A DNA stretch of 64,000 nucleotides, from NCBI GenBank assembly GCA_028284285.1, contig JANQSA010000029.1:1-64000 (forward strand), in the 5' to 3' direction. This document shows positions 1 through 8,225 of the stretch, piece after piece (position 1 is the first letter of the stretch; each line of letters begins with the position of its first letter). Source of the DNA: Croceivirga sp. (lineage in GTDB: Bacteria; Bacteroidota; Bacteroidia; Flavobacteriales; Flavobacteriaceae). The notes beneath the pieces are model-generated. The model saw only the letters and a list, made by a program, of their open reading frames with translations, had not been told where the DNA came from and searched no databases. Made by a program: the position numbers and the translations under genes.

Positions 1-4
1 CTTT

Positions 5-112
5 TCACCTTTTTCTCTTTACATAACTTGGGCTATGTAACTCGAAAGAGCTTTCAATTGGGCAAAAAATCCAAGATTTTCGCTTCAATCCAAAAAGTCT
101 AAATGAGTTCAC
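5..112 (-). CDS. Possible 35-residue microprotein ORF
   Basis: A short open frame starts with GTG at 112 and stops with TGA at 5-7. It is Arg/Lys-rich and has no recognisable domain or signal peptide. The only support is that a consensus Bacteroidota -7 element (127-134, read leftward) lies 14 bases upstream of the start codon. It may be no more than the 5' leader of a gene beyond the left edge of the window. Confidence 0.2.
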   Translation of the reverse strand: MNSFRLFGLKRKSWIFCPIESSFELHSPSYVKRKR

Positions 113-126
113 GCCGAATTTTGCTG

Positions 127-134
127 CAAATATA
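127..134 (-). promoter_or_regulatory. Bacteroidota -7 element TATATTTG, reading leftward
   Basis: The reverse complement of 127-134 is TATATTTG, an exact match to TAnnTTTG. It lies between the stop of rnhA and the left edge and points out of the window. It therefore probably serves a gene to the left or the small ORF at 5-112. No convincing -33 TTG was found. Confidence 0.4.
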
Positions 135-139
135 CCGTA

Positions 140-775
140 TTATTTTCTACCGAAATCTGCCGGGATTTCTCCCCAGGCTTTAGTTTCCCATTTCACAATA
201 GGGGTACGGTAGGAATTCTTTTTTAGCCATAATTCCGCTCGCTCTATCAGTGCAAACAAAGTCTGGTTGGCCGCTGTTTTTTTAAGCTTTGTATTACACT
301 TTTCTTTACGAACCCAGCTTATTGCTGTTCTTGAATCAGAATAGATGATTCGGTCGCTTTTTTTCTGTTTCAAAAAAGCTAATCCGTGAACTATTGCCAA
401 AAACTCTCCAATGTTATTCGTGCCTTCCGGAAATGGGCCTTGTTTAAAAAGAGTCTTTTTTGTTTTGGTATCTACGCCCTGATACTCCATTACGCCGGGA
501 TTACCGCTGGAAGCAGCATCAACAGCAATGGAATGATAGTTGGGTTCTCCATATTTTAAGCGCTCCTGCGGAGTTAATCCTTCCTGGCCCTTCTTTTTTC
601 CCTTATAATCTTGGTAATTACCGTTGTATGCTTTTTTTGCTTCTTGGAAATTGGAAAACGCTTTGTACTGCGCACCTTTACTTCCTTTGATTTGGGCCAG
701 GCAATCTTCCCAGTTGTCATAAATACCAGGCCGCTTGCCTTTCCAAACAACATAGAACTTTTGTTTTTTAGCCAT
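140..775 (-). CDS. rnhA: Ribonuclease H1 family protein with N-terminal viroplasmin domain
   Basis: Likely cleaves the RNA strand of RNA:DNA hybrids in the cytoplasm. Residues 1-50 from the chosen start (MAKKQKFYVVWKGK) match the viroplasmin/RNase H1 N-terminal fold that binds hybrids. The C-terminal half is an RNase H fold, with the first catalytic Asp in IAVDAASSGNPG, Glu in NNIGEFLAI and Asp in IYSDSRTA. The ATG at 775 is preferred over an upstream one at 796 because the protein family starts at the KxxFYVVWKGK stretch. The start overlaps the end of purN (stop 768-770), so the two are probably co-transcribed. The family is well known; the exact substrate preference is inferred. Confidence 0.9.
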   Translation of the reverse strand: MAKKQKFYVVWKGKRPGIYDNWEDCLAQIKGSKGAQYKAFSNFQEAKKAYNGNYQDYKGKKKGQEGLTPQERLKYGEPNYHSIAVDAASSGNPGVMEYQGVDTKTKKTLFKQGPFPEGTNNIGEFLAIVHGLAFLKQKKSDRIIYSDSRTAISWVRKEKCNTKLKKTAANQTLFALIERAELWLKKNSYRTPIVKWETKAWGEIPADFGRK

Positions 776-1340
776 GATCCTGGAGTAGTTGTTCAATTAC
801 TTTGGGATAATGATCATATTCCAGTTGATGCACTTTGCGGGCAATAGTTTCCACAGTATCCGCTTCTTCCAACGGGATTTTGGCCTGAAAAAGAATGGCG
901 CCTTCATCATAATGTTGGTTTACATAGTGAATGGTAATTCCGGTTTCCTTTTCCTTACTTGCTTTAACGGCACTATGTACATAGCTACCATACATGCCTT
1001 TGCCTCCATATTTGGGCAATAAGGCGGGATGTATATTGATAATTTTACTATCAAAAGCCACCACCCATTCTTCCGGGATTTTCCATAAAAAGCCGGCTAA
1101 AATGATTAGTTCCGGATTAAGGGATTGCAGCAATTTAAGAACGATATCCGATTGGGAGAAGGCCGTTTTATTAAAACACAACAGGGGAACCCGCAGGCGC
1201 TCACATCGCTCTATCACCTTAGCTTTGGCATTATTGGTGAGTACACAGGCAACTCTGACTTTTTGATGTCCTTGGAAGTGATGTATGATGTTTTCTACAT
1301 TGGATCCGGAACCCGAAGCCAACAAAACAATGTCCTTCAT
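768..1340 (-). CDS. purN: Phosphoribosylglycinamide formyltransferase
   Basis: Transfers the formyl group of 10-formyltetrahydrofolate to GAR in de novo purine synthesis. The start MKDIVLLASGSGSNVENI carries the N-terminal phosphate-binding loop. The catalytic part is seen in IINIHPALLPKYGGKGMYG (His of the HPxLLP motif) and in GITIHYVNQHYDEGAILFQ. The length of about 190 residues is normal. The ATG at 1340 was chosen because the family begins at the beta strand before SGSGSN. A TACTTTTG -7 element lies about 20 bases upstream. It is divergent from acpP, as in many Flavobacteriaceae. Confidence 0.96.
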   Translation of the reverse strand: MKDIVLLASGSGSNVENIIHHFQGHQKVRVACVLTNNAKAKVIERCERLRVPLLCFNKTAFSQSDIVLKLLQSLNPELIILAGFLWKIPEEWVVAFDSKIINIHPALLPKYGGKGMYGSYVHSAVKASKEKETGITIHYVNQHYDEGAILFQAKIPLEEADTVETIARKVHQLEYDHYPKVIEQLLQDHG

Positions 1341-1361
1341 ATGAGGATATTTAACTTGGGG

Positions 1362-1369
1362 CAAAAGTA
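1362..1369 (-). promoter_or_regulatory. -7 element TACTTTTG for purN-rnhA
   Basis: The reverse complement of 1362-1369 is TACTTTTG, matching TAnnTTTG. It ends 21 bases before the purN ATG and points toward it. The -33 element is weak. Confidence 0.5.
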
Positions 1370-1441
1370 AGTCTATGATGGTTAAAGCAGTAATTTACAG
1401 CACATTTTATCGACAAATGGTGTATTTAATCCAAAGTTTTT

Positions 1442-1449
1442 TATTTTTG
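1442..1449 (+). promoter_or_regulatory. -7 element TATTTTTG for acpP
   Basis: TATTTTTG at 1442-1449 matches TAnnTTTG and lies 30 bases before the acpP ATG, in the divergent purN/acpP intergenic region. It is the likely start of the acpP-fabF-rnc-pyk transcript. Confidence 0.55.
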
Positions 1450-1479
1450 CCCACGTTTAAATTTAAAAACTAATACACT

Positions 1480-1713
1480 ATGTCAGACATTGCATCAAGA
1501 GTTAAGGCTATTATCGTTGATAAATTGGGTGTTGATGAGAATGAGGTAGTACCTGAAGCAAGCTTTACCAACGATTTAGGTGCCGATTCTTTGGATACTG
1601 TTGAGTTGATCATGGAGTTTGAAAAAGAATTTGACATTCAAATCCCTGATGACCAAGCTGAAAATATTGCCACAGTAGGTCAGGCTATAAGCTATATAGA
1701 AGAAGCAAAGTAA
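1480..1713 (+). CDS. acpP: Acyl carrier protein
   Basis: Carries growing acyl chains in fatty acid synthesis. The product is 77 residues, acidic and helical, with the phosphopantetheine site [14 protein letters not shown] (Ser37). Length and sequence are canonical. It lies directly before fabF, the classic ACP-KAS II pair. A strong intrinsic terminator (1740-1779) stands between the two, which would let ACP be made in excess over FabF. Confidence 0.98.
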   Translation: MSDIASRVKAIIVDKLGVDENEVVPEASFTNDLGADSLDTVELIMEFEKEFDIQIPDDQAENIATVGQAISYIEEAK

Positions 1714-1739
1714 TAAATGATATTTTATTGACGGTTTAG

Positions 1740-1779
1740 AATTATCCATGTGGTACAGTACCACATGGATAATTTTTTT
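1740..1779 (+). terminator. Rho-independent terminator or attenuator between acpP and fabF
   Basis: A perfect hairpin has arms 1740-1755 and 1759-1774, a 3-base loop and is followed by T residues to 1779. The arms read AATTATCCATGTGGTA and its complement. The U-tract follows on the plus strand, so it would end most acpP transcripts. It also contains an in-frame ATG at 1750 that could be mistaken for the fabF start. Confidence 0.8.
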
Positions 1780-1809
1780 AATTTCAGGCTAAATAGAAAT
1801 CGCAGTTCT

Positions 1810-3060
1810 ATGCAATTAAATCGAGTTGTAGTTACCGGCTTGGGTGCATTGACCCCAATTGGCAATACTTTAAATGCCTATTGGGACGGCCTTAAGAACG
1901 GTAAAAGTGGTGCCGCTCCCATTACTTATTTTGACACAGAGAAGTTTAAAACAAAATTTGCTTGCGAGTTGAAAGGGTATAATGCGCAGGACTACTTTGA
2001 TAGGAAAGAAGCCAGAAAGTTAGATCGTTTTACTCAATATGCACTGATTTCTTCGGATGAAGCAATTGCTGATGCCGGATTGGATTTGGAAAAGATCGAC
2101 AAATTTAGGGTCGGTGTGGTTTGGGGAGCAGGAATCGGAGGTTTGGAGACTTTTCAGGACGAAGTGATAGGTTTTGCCAAAGGAGATGGCACACCCCGCT
2201 TCAATCCTTTTTTTATCCCAAAAATGATTGCAGATATCGCTCCGGGAAACATCTCCATTAAGCATGGTTTTATGGGCCCCAATTATACTACGGTATCTGC
2301 TTGTGCCTCTTCTGCGAATGCATTGATAGATGCGTTAAATTATATTAGGCTGGGACATTGCGATGTTGTGGTTACCGGCGGTAGCGAGGCGGCTGTTACC
2401 ATTGCAGGAATGGGAGGTTTTAATGCTATGCACGCACTGTCAACAAGAAATGATAGTCCGGAAACTGCTTCCAGGCCATTTGATGCAACCCGCGATGGTT
2501 TTGTCTTAGGTGAAGGCGCCGGGGCATTGATTCTCGAAGAATATGAACATGCCAGGCAAAGGGGTGCAAAAATATACGCCGAAGTTATAGGGGGAGGCTT
2601 ATCCAGCGATGCTTACCATATGACCGCTCCACACCCTGAAGGGATTGGGGTAATACGGGTTATGGAAAATTGTTTAAGAAATGCAGGATTGCAACCTCAG
2701 GATGTAGACGCTATTAACACTCACGGTACTTCTACCCCATTGGGAGATGTGGCAGAACTAAAAGCCATTTCCATGGTTTTTGGTGACCACGCCCCTAAAA
2801 TGAATATCAATTCTACCAAATCTATGACAGGACACCTCCTGGGGGCTGCCGGTGCTATAGAAGCTATTGCCTCTATTCTGGCTATGGAACATAATACAGT
2901 GCCACCAACCATTAATCATAGCGTAGTGGACGAAGAAATAGACCCAACCCTTAATTTGACTCTTAACCAAGCTCAGGAAAGAGAGGTTAACGTAGCCATG
3001 AGCAATACGTTTGGTTTTGGAGGACATAACGCATGCCTCCTTTTTAAAAAAATAAGCTAG
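1810..3060 (+). CDS. fabF: Beta-ketoacyl-ACP synthase II
   Basis: Condenses malonyl-ACP with acyl-ACP in fatty acid elongation. The thiolase-fold Cys-His-His triad is visible: Cys in VSACASSANA, His in NTHGTSTPLGD and His in GHLLGAAGAIEA, with Lys in NSTKSMTG. The C-terminal GFGG loop is present (NTFGFGGHNA). The ATG at 1810 (MQLNRVVVTGLG) is preferred, giving 416 residues, the normal length. The longer frame from 1750 starts inside the terminator hairpin. It follows acpP and precedes rnc by 12 bases. Confidence 0.97.
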   Translation: MQLNRVVVTGLGALTPIGNTLNAYWDGLKNGKSGAAPITYFDTEKFKTKFACELKGYNAQDYFDRKEARKLDRFTQYALISSDEAIADAGLDLEKIDKFRVGVVWGAGIGGLETFQDEVIGFAKGDGTPRFNPFFIPKMIADIAPGNISIKHGFMGPNYTTVSACASSANALIDALNYIRLGHCDVVVTGGSEAAVTIAGMGGFNAMHALSTRNDSPETASRPFDATRDGFVLGEGAGALILEEYEHARQRGAKIYAEVIGGGLSSDAYHMTAPHPEGIGVIRVMENCLRNAGLQPQDVDAINTHGTSTPLGDVAELKAISMVFGDHAPKMNINSTKSMTGHLLGAAGAIEAIASILAMEHNTVPPTINHSVVDEEIDPTLNLTLNQAQEREVNVAMSNTFGFGGHNACLLFKKIS

Positions 3061-3072
3061 TACAAAATACGA

Positions 3073-3810
3073 ATGAAATTTACCCCCAAAATATTCAATT
3101 CCCATCCCAAAACGGATGGGGTTTTTTTTGGTGGGATTAAAAGAATACTTGGTTTTAAGCCTAAAGACCTCAGCATATATAAGAAAGCCTTTTTGCACCG
3201 CTCTTTGAATAAAAGAGATGGATTGGGAAACCCAATGAACTATGAACGACTGGAGTTCTTGGGGGATGCCTTGCTGGGGACAGTGATCTCCAAACACCTG
3301 TATCAAGAGGTTCCTGGGGGTGATGAGGGGTATTTAACAAAAATGCGCTCTAAAATAGTGAGCAGAAAGCATTTGAATGAACTGGGAAAGGATTTGAATT
3401 TGCTAAAATTAGTGGAGAGCCGTATCCCGAAATCACATTTTGGGGAAAATATATATGGCAACGTATTCGAAGCTTTGATTGGAGCTATTTATCTCGATAA
3501 AGGATATGATCAGTGCGAGCGGTTTATCTACGAAAGGGTTATTGACCCTTATGTAGATATTGAACAATTGGAAGGCAAGGTCATTAGCTATAAAAGCCTG
3601 GTTATTGAGTGGTGTCAAAAACAAAAAAAAGAGTTCCATTACGAGGTTTACGAAGACACCGGTAATGATGAGCTCAAACATTTTGCAGTAAAGTTGACTA
3701 TAGACAACCGGATAATGGCAAAAGCGAGAGCTACTTCTAAAAAGAAAGCGGAGGAGAAAGCTTCCAAAAGGGCCTATTATGCACTTCAAGATAAAATTGA
3801 GTCCAACTAG
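3073..3810 (+). CDS. rnc: Ribonuclease III
   Basis: Cleaves double-stranded RNA in rRNA maturation and mRNA decay. The signature ERLEFLGDALLGTVIS is complete, and the second acidic site is in FEALIGAIYLDKGYD. Residues from about 170 to 240 form the double-stranded RNA-binding domain, ending in KKKAEEKASKRAYYAL. Its length of 245 residues is usual for Flavobacteriaceae. It lies 12 bases after fabF in the same operon. Confidence 0.97.
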   Translation: MKFTPKIFNSHPKTDGVFFGGIKRILGFKPKDLSIYKKAFLHRSLNKRDGLGNPMNYERLEFLGDALLGTVISKHLYQEVPGGDEGYLTKMRSKIVSRKHLNELGKDLNLLKLVESRIPKSHFGENIYGNVFEALIGAIYLDKGYDQCERFIYERVIDPYVDIEQLEGKVISYKSLVIEWCQKQKKEFHYEVYEDTGNDELKHFAVKLTIDNRIMAKARATSKKKAEEKASKRAYYALQDKIESN

Positions 3811-3878
3811 CTTTAAGAAAAAGTAAACTCAAACGTTTTCGTAGATCGTTTTTAAAGTAAAGAAATAAGGTGACTAGG

Positions 3879-3905
3879 TTGGTTTAGGGATTAATTTTAT
3901 CTTTA
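3879..3905 (+). promoter_or_regulatory. Possible promoter before the IPExxxVDY gene
   Basis: TTG at 3879-3881 is followed after 16 bases by TATCTTTA at 3898-3905, a one-mismatch -7 element. It lies in a 112-base gap after rnc and about 18 bases before the ATG at 3923. It would give the downstream pair, including pyk, its own promoter. Confidence 0.4.
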
Positions 3906-3922
3906 GCATTCGCAAAGTTTTA

Positions 3923-4387
3923 ATGGCTATAAAATATAAGATAATCGAAGAATCTTTAATAGATTCTTTTGAACTGGTTGCCATTCATACTGATTTGGAA
4001 AGTTATGCTTTGGCATATCAGCTGAACAAAACCGCTAATCTTAAGTTGGCCAGGACTTCTAAGGACTTAGAACTGGAAAAAGGATCTTTTCCCATTTTTG
4101 AATGGGAAGATGAAACTGCAGAACAACAATGGCAATTATTAAGCAATAGTGCTCAATACGAGGATTCCGAGCGATCTATGGGATTGTTCCCGCATACTAC
4201 AGCATTGCGGAACTGCTATTTAGTTGACGAAAGAAAAGAGGTCGACTATTTTTTAAAGGTAAGCCCGGGGAATGCCAGGCTGACCAAAAACGTGGTAAAA
4301 GCTGTAAAGCTTATTCCTCAATTAACAATGGTGTACACAGTAGATCCGGAGACCATAAAATCAACGCAAAACCTAATTTTTTATTGA
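3923..4387 (+). CDS. IPExxxVDY family protein
   Basis: A short cytoplasmic protein of 154 residues, of a family named for a motif and found almost only in Bacteroidota, where it regularly precedes pyk. Its biochemical role is not known. Here the region around residue 100 reads LVDERKEVDYFLKVSPGN, fitting the family's VDYFL element. There is no signal peptide or membrane segment. Its stop TGA (4385-4387) overlaps the ATG of pyk by one base, so the two are translationally coupled. Confidence 0.85.
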   Translation: MAIKYKIIEESLIDSFELVAIHTDLESYALAYQLNKTANLKLARTSKDLELEKGSFPIFEWEDETAEQQWQLLSNSAQYEDSERSMGLFPHTTALRNCYLVDERKEVDYFLKVSPGNARLTKNVVKAVKLIPQLTMVYTVDPETIKSTQNLIFY

Positions 4388-5829
4388 TGCCCAGAAAGAA
4401 AAAAACCAAAATAGTGGCTACTCTTGGTCCCGCAACCAGCAGGAAAGAAGTGTTGCGTGATATGATTTTAGCAGGAGTGGATGTATTCCGAATAAACTTT
4501 TCCCATGCAAATTATGATGATGTAGTGGAGCGAATTAAGATCATTCGTGAGCTTAATGAAGAATTGGAAGGGAATACCGCAATTTTAGCGGATCTACAGG
4601 GGCCAAAATTGAGAGTAGGTGTAATGGGGGGTGAAGTGGTAGTTGCACCAGGTGATGAAATAATGTTTGTGACCGGAGAACCTTTTGAGGGGAACTCTGA
4701 AAAGGTGTACATGAACTATACAAATTTTCCTAAAGATGTAAAGCCCGGGGAAAAAATATTACTGGATGATGGAAAACTCATTTTTGAAGTGGTACACACC
4801 AACGGGGAAAATGAGGTCAAAGCGAAAGTCATTCAAGGGGGCCCGCTAAAGTCAAAAAAAGGGGTCAACCTACCTAACACCAATATTTCGCTTCCGGCAC
4901 TTACCGAAAAGGATATAAAAGACGCCATTTTTGCAATTAAACAACAAGTAGATTGGATTGCTCTCTCTTTTGTGCGTTTTAGCGAAGATCTGATTGATTT
5001 ACAGAATTTGATAAAGGAACATTCGAATTACAAAATTCCTATTGTCGCTAAAATAGAAAAACCGGAGGCGGTTGATAACATTGATAAAATTGTGGCCTAT
5101 TCCGACGGCTTAATGGTGGCCCGGGGTGATCTGGGTGTGGAGGTTCCTGCCCATGAGGTCCCGCTTATTCAAAAACGCCTGGTGTTAAGAGCAAAAAAAG
5201 CCAGGATCCCGGTCATTATTGCTACACAAATGATGGAAAGCATGATTACCAGTCTTACTCCCACCCGCGCTGAAGTAAATGATGTAGCCAATTCCGTAAT
5301 GGATGGTGCAGATGCGGTTATGTTGTCCGGTGAAACCTCCGTAGGAAATTACCCTGTGCAGGTAATAGAGAAAATGACAAGTATCCTAAAAAGTGTGGAA
5401 GGTTCAAACTTAATACGTGTCCCCCAGAATCCTCCGCACATTAGAACAAAACGGTATATCACCAAATCCGTGTGTTACCACGCTGCTCTTATGGCCAATG
5501 AAATACAGGCTAAGGCTATTTCTACTTTAACCAACAGTGGGTATACGGCCTTTCAGATCTCGGCATGGCGTCCAAGTGCCCATATTCTGGTTTTTACATC
5601 CAACAGAAGGATCTTGAACCAATTGAGTTTGCTTTGGGGAGTTAAAGCATTTTATTATGACCGATATGTATCAACAGATGAAACCATTGAAGATGTAAAC
5701 CAGATAGCATGTAAAAAAGGGTTCCTGGATGTGGGAGATATGCTCATCAGCCTGGCCGCAATGCCTATCAAAGACAAAGGCATGGTGAATACTCTTAGAG
5801 TAACGGAAATAGAGACCTGTAGCTTTTAA
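4387..5829 (+). CDS. pyk: Pyruvate kinase
   Basis: Makes pyruvate and ATP from phosphoenolpyruvate and ADP, the last step of glycolysis. Visible motifs are KTKIVATLGPAT at the start, the active-site Lys in IVAKIEKPEAVDNI, the metal-binding region GLMVARGDLGVEVP and the signature around MDGADAVMLSGET. The barrel and B domain (about residues 70-165) and a C-terminal domain are present in 480 residues. The ATG at 4387 gives MPRKKKTK. A TTG one codon earlier is less likely because the ATG forms a TGATG coupling with the preceding gene. Confidence 0.97.
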   Translation: MPRKKKTKIVATLGPATSRKEVLRDMILAGVDVFRINFSHANYDDVVERIKIIRELNEELEGNTAILADLQGPKLRVGVMGGEVVVAPGDEIMFVTGEPFEGNSEKVYMNYTNFPKDVKPGEKILLDDGKLIFEVVHTNGENEVKAKVIQGGPLKSKKGVNLPNTNISLPALTEKDIKDAIFAIKQQVDWIALSFVRFSEDLIDLQNLIKEHSNYKIPIVAKIEKPEAVDNIDKIVAYSDGLMVARGDLGVEVPAHEVPLIQKRLVLRAKKARIPVIIATQMMESMITSLTPTRAEVNDVANSVMDGADAVMLSGETSVGNYPVQVIEKMTSILKSVEGSNLIRVPQNPPHIRTKRYITKSVCYHAALMANEIQAKAISTLTNSGYTAFQISAWRPSAHILVFTSNRRILNQLSLLWGVKAFYYDRYVSTDETIEDVNQIACKKGFLDVGDMLISLAAMPIKDKGMVNTLRVTEIETCSF

Positions 5830-5834
5830 GCTAC
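5819..5834. repeat. Small palindrome at convergent stop codons
   Basis: GTAGCTT, two T residues, then AAGCTAC form a hairpin spanning the overlapping stop codons of pyk (plus) and the PAS gene (minus). It has no long U-tract. It may weakly end transcription from either side. Confidence 0.35.
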
Positions 5835-6347
5835 CTCTCTTTCAAAAGCTACAAAATTAACTACCTTACCATTACGGTCTTTAACAGGTCCTCCCTTTAT
5901 CCAACATTTGTAAGGGGTGCCATCCTTCCTGTAGTTTACTACTATTGCTTCAAACGGTAGATTTGATCGGACAGCTCGCCCTATCTTGGAGACCTCATTT
6001 CTATCTGTTCCCTTACCTTGAAATATTTTAGGATTTTTTCCAACAATCTCTTCAGGGTGGTAACCATTCATCTGGAAGATGTTTTTTGTAGCATGCACAA
6101 TGTTTAATCTTGCATCTGTTACCACTACAATGTGATCGTTCTGCAGAATTTCTTTCTCAAAAAAAACAGTGTCTTGCCAACCTTGGTTTTTGGCCAAAAT
6201 CTTTAGGTGCTTAATTTCTTCAAGGCCTTTACAAAATCTCCCAAACTGTTCTGCAAACAAATCCCAGGCCTCTAAGGGAAGACTTTTAAAGGTCTGCTTG
6301 GAGAGAAATTTTTGGGCAGCTAAATCGTAATGTTTTATTTCTTCCAC
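5826..6347 (-). CDS. Solo PAS-domain protein, LOV-like but without the photoactive cysteine
   Basis: The product has 173 residues. Residues 1-65 are helical and of unknown type; residues 70-172 form a PAS/PAC domain with no output domain. The core closely follows the LOV pattern: HIVVVTDARLNIVHATKN, then MNGYHPEEIVGKNPKIFQGK, VNYRKDGTPYKCW and a final NFVAFERE. In photoactive LOV proteins the corresponding motif is NCRFLQ with an adduct-forming Cys; here residues 105-110 read NPKIFQ. It may bind a flavin or another ligand and act through protein contacts. It converges on pyk with overlapping stop codons. Confidence 0.8.
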   Translation of the reverse strand: MEEIKHYDLAAQKFLSKQTFKSLPLEAWDLFAEQFGRFCKGLEEIKHLKILAKNQGWQDTVFFEKEILQNDHIVVVTDARLNIVHATKNIFQMNGYHPEEIVGKNPKIFQGKGTDRNEVSKIGRAVRSNLPFEAIVVNYRKDGTPYKCWIKGGPVKDRNGKVVNFVAFEREVA

Positions 6348-6511
6348 AGTTCAATACTAGAAAAAGAACTAAACTCATTAAAATTTATAACAACAATTAA
6401 CATTTCTGTCCAAAAATAGATAAGAAAACCAAGTAGATTGTTTTGTAAGACTAAACAAAAAAATCGGACTAATCCGGTTAAAACACACGGTATATCTTCT
6501 AATACGCTGCA

Positions 6512-7360
6512 ATGAAACTGGAATTCTATGACAAAAAATGGGGAGCACTACTGGGACTTTCCACCGACATTAAAAGCGATACCAATCGCTTCCCAGTTGT
6601 TTCCAATACCATACAGTTTTTGTGGAATAGAAATGAAGAACCCGTACATTTTGAGACAGATGGATTGGACATCAGGCTACTTCCTAATCAATTAGTAACA
6701 GTAACCTATCTTCAAAAGATTTCTTTTACTTCTTCCAAACTTCCTATTACAGCTTTGGTTTTTAACCGGGAGTTTTACTGTATTGCAGATCATGACAGTG
6801 AGGTTTCCTGTAACGGGATATTGTTTTTTGGTACACAGGACCTGCCTATAATATCTATTCCCGAAGACCAAAAAAAGCGGTTTGATCTGTTATACGACGT
6901 CTTTGTGGAAGAGTTTTCTACTCCGGATAAAATACAGGGAGATATGTTACAGATGTTGCTCAAGCGATTAATTATAATGAGTACCCGTCTGGCTAAAGAA
7001 CAATTGATTGTTAAAACACTGAACAATGAACAAATTGAAGTGATACGAAAGTTCAATTTTTTGGTCGATATTCATTACAAGAGCAAACGCAAAGTGAGTG
7101 ATTATGCAGAAATGCTTTACAAATCACCCAAAACACTTTCCAACTTGTTTTCCACCTACAATCAAAAATCCCCTCAGCAAATCATCCTGGAACGGTTAGC
7201 GTTAGAGGCCAAAAGGCTTATTCATTTCACGGACAAGCAGAACCAGGAGATTTCGTACGAACTGGGGTTCAATGACCCTGCTCATTTTAGTCGTTTCTTC
7301 AAGAAAATGACCCAAATGACCCCTTCGGAATACCGGGAGATCCCTCCTTTGAGTACTTAA
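6512..7360 (+). CDS. AraC family transcriptional regulator
   Basis: DNA-binding regulator of 282 residues. Residues 1-170 resemble a cupin-like sensing domain. The C-terminal 100 residues carry the two helix-turn-helix units of the AraC/XylS family, with the second seen in QEISYELGFNDPAHFSRFFKKMTQMTPSEYR. It is followed on the same strand by a possible microprotein, an AhpD-like protein and a cupredoxin. These are likely, but unproven, targets or operon partners. The inducer is unknown. Confidence 0.9.
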   Translation: MKLEFYDKKWGALLGLSTDIKSDTNRFPVVSNTIQFLWNRNEEPVHFETDGLDIRLLPNQLVTVTYLQKISFTSSKLPITALVFNREFYCIADHDSEVSCNGILFFGTQDLPIISIPEDQKKRFDLLYDVFVEEFSTPDKIQGDMLQMLLKRLIIMSTRLAKEQLIVKTLNNEQIEVIRKFNFLVDIHYKSKRKVSDYAEMLYKSPKTLSNLFSTYNQKSPQQIILERLALEAKRLIHFTDKQNQEISYELGFNDPAHFSRFFKKMTQMTPSEYREIPPLST

Positions 7361-7450
7361 GGGAAATTATGGTAAGTAGTCGGGAAATCCCTCCTAACAC
7401 CTCCCCCTTTTCTCGCCACATATTTGCACTGTATTTAGAAGTCAAGCGAA

Positions 7451-7609
7451 ATGAATGCAGTACAGAGATCCTTCCTATATCTAACTACCCTCTTTGAAAG
7501 TTACGGAAGGCGGGTGATGGAAACCGCTACAGTCAAAGCACCTTGCGATAAAGAAAACCATCATGAGCTCTATTGTAATGCGGAAAAACCTTTTGTAACA
7601 AATTTTTAA
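7451..7609 (+). CDS. Possible 52-residue microprotein
   Basis: An ATG-started ORF encodes MNAVQRSFLYLTTLFES and continues with two Cys residues and a HH pair in the C-terminal half. It ends 29 bases before the AhpD-like start, so it could be the first gene of that operon or a leader ORF. It has no signal peptide and no recognised domain. A start-to-stop frame this short can arise by chance, so confidence is low. Confidence 0.33.
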   Translation: MNAVQRSFLYLTTLFESYGRRVMETATVKAPCDKENHHELYCNAEKPFVTNF

Positions 7610-7638
7610 TCAAAACAATACTATTGAAATTTAAAATC

Positions 7639-8190
7639 ATGAGCACATTTAACGTACCCAAAAGAGAAGAAGTAAGTCCAAAAAATCAAGGCATTTTTGA
7701 CAATTTGGAGAAAGCTGTAGGCTTTGTTCCCAATCTTTACGCCACCTATGCATACTCGGAAAACGCATTGGAAAACTACTTGACCTTTGCCAATGCCAAA
7801 ACCTCCTTGACTGCCAAACAAAAGGAAGTAGTAAACCTCGCGGTGAGTCAGGTAAACAATTGTCTGTATTGTTTGTCCGCTCATACTGCCATCGGAAAAA
7901 TGAATGGTTTTACGGACGCACAAATTCTTGAATTACGTGCGGGGAAAGCATCTTTTGATAACAAATTGGACGCATTGGCTGGACTGGCCCGAAATATAAC
8001 CGAAAATCGAGGTGCCACTGATGCTGTTGTATTAGACAACTTCTTTGCTGCTGGTTGGACCAAAGAAAACCTCATTGACACCATTGTGTTGGTTGGGGAT
8101 AAAACAATTTCCAATTACATCCACAGTACTACTCAAATACCGGTAGATTTTCCCGTGGCACATCCTTTGGAAGTTGCGACTGAAGCATAA
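7639..8190 (+). CDS. AhpD-like carboxymuconolactone decarboxylase-family protein
   Basis: Probable peroxidase-related redox protein of 183 residues. The AhpD active-site pattern E-x11-C-x2-C-x3-H is complete: Glu of KEVVNLAV, then NCLYCLSAH. The start MSTFNVPKREEV at 7639 is preferred over an ATT-adjacent TTG-type start at 7624. The family reduces or senses peroxides using the CxxC pair. The preceding AraC regulator and the following cupredoxin suggest a redox or stress unit. The physiological substrate is not known. Confidence 0.88.
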   Translation: MSTFNVPKREEVSPKNQGIFDNLEKAVGFVPNLYATYAYSENALENYLTFANAKTSLTAKQKEVVNLAVSQVNNCLYCLSAHTAIGKMNGFTDAQILELRAGKASFDNKLDALAGLARNITENRGATDAVVLDNFFAAGWTKENLIDTIVLVGDKTISNYIHSTTQIPVDFPVAHPLEVATEA

Positions 8191-8225
8191 AATAGAAAGC
8201 AATAACAACAAATAAATATCTTAAA

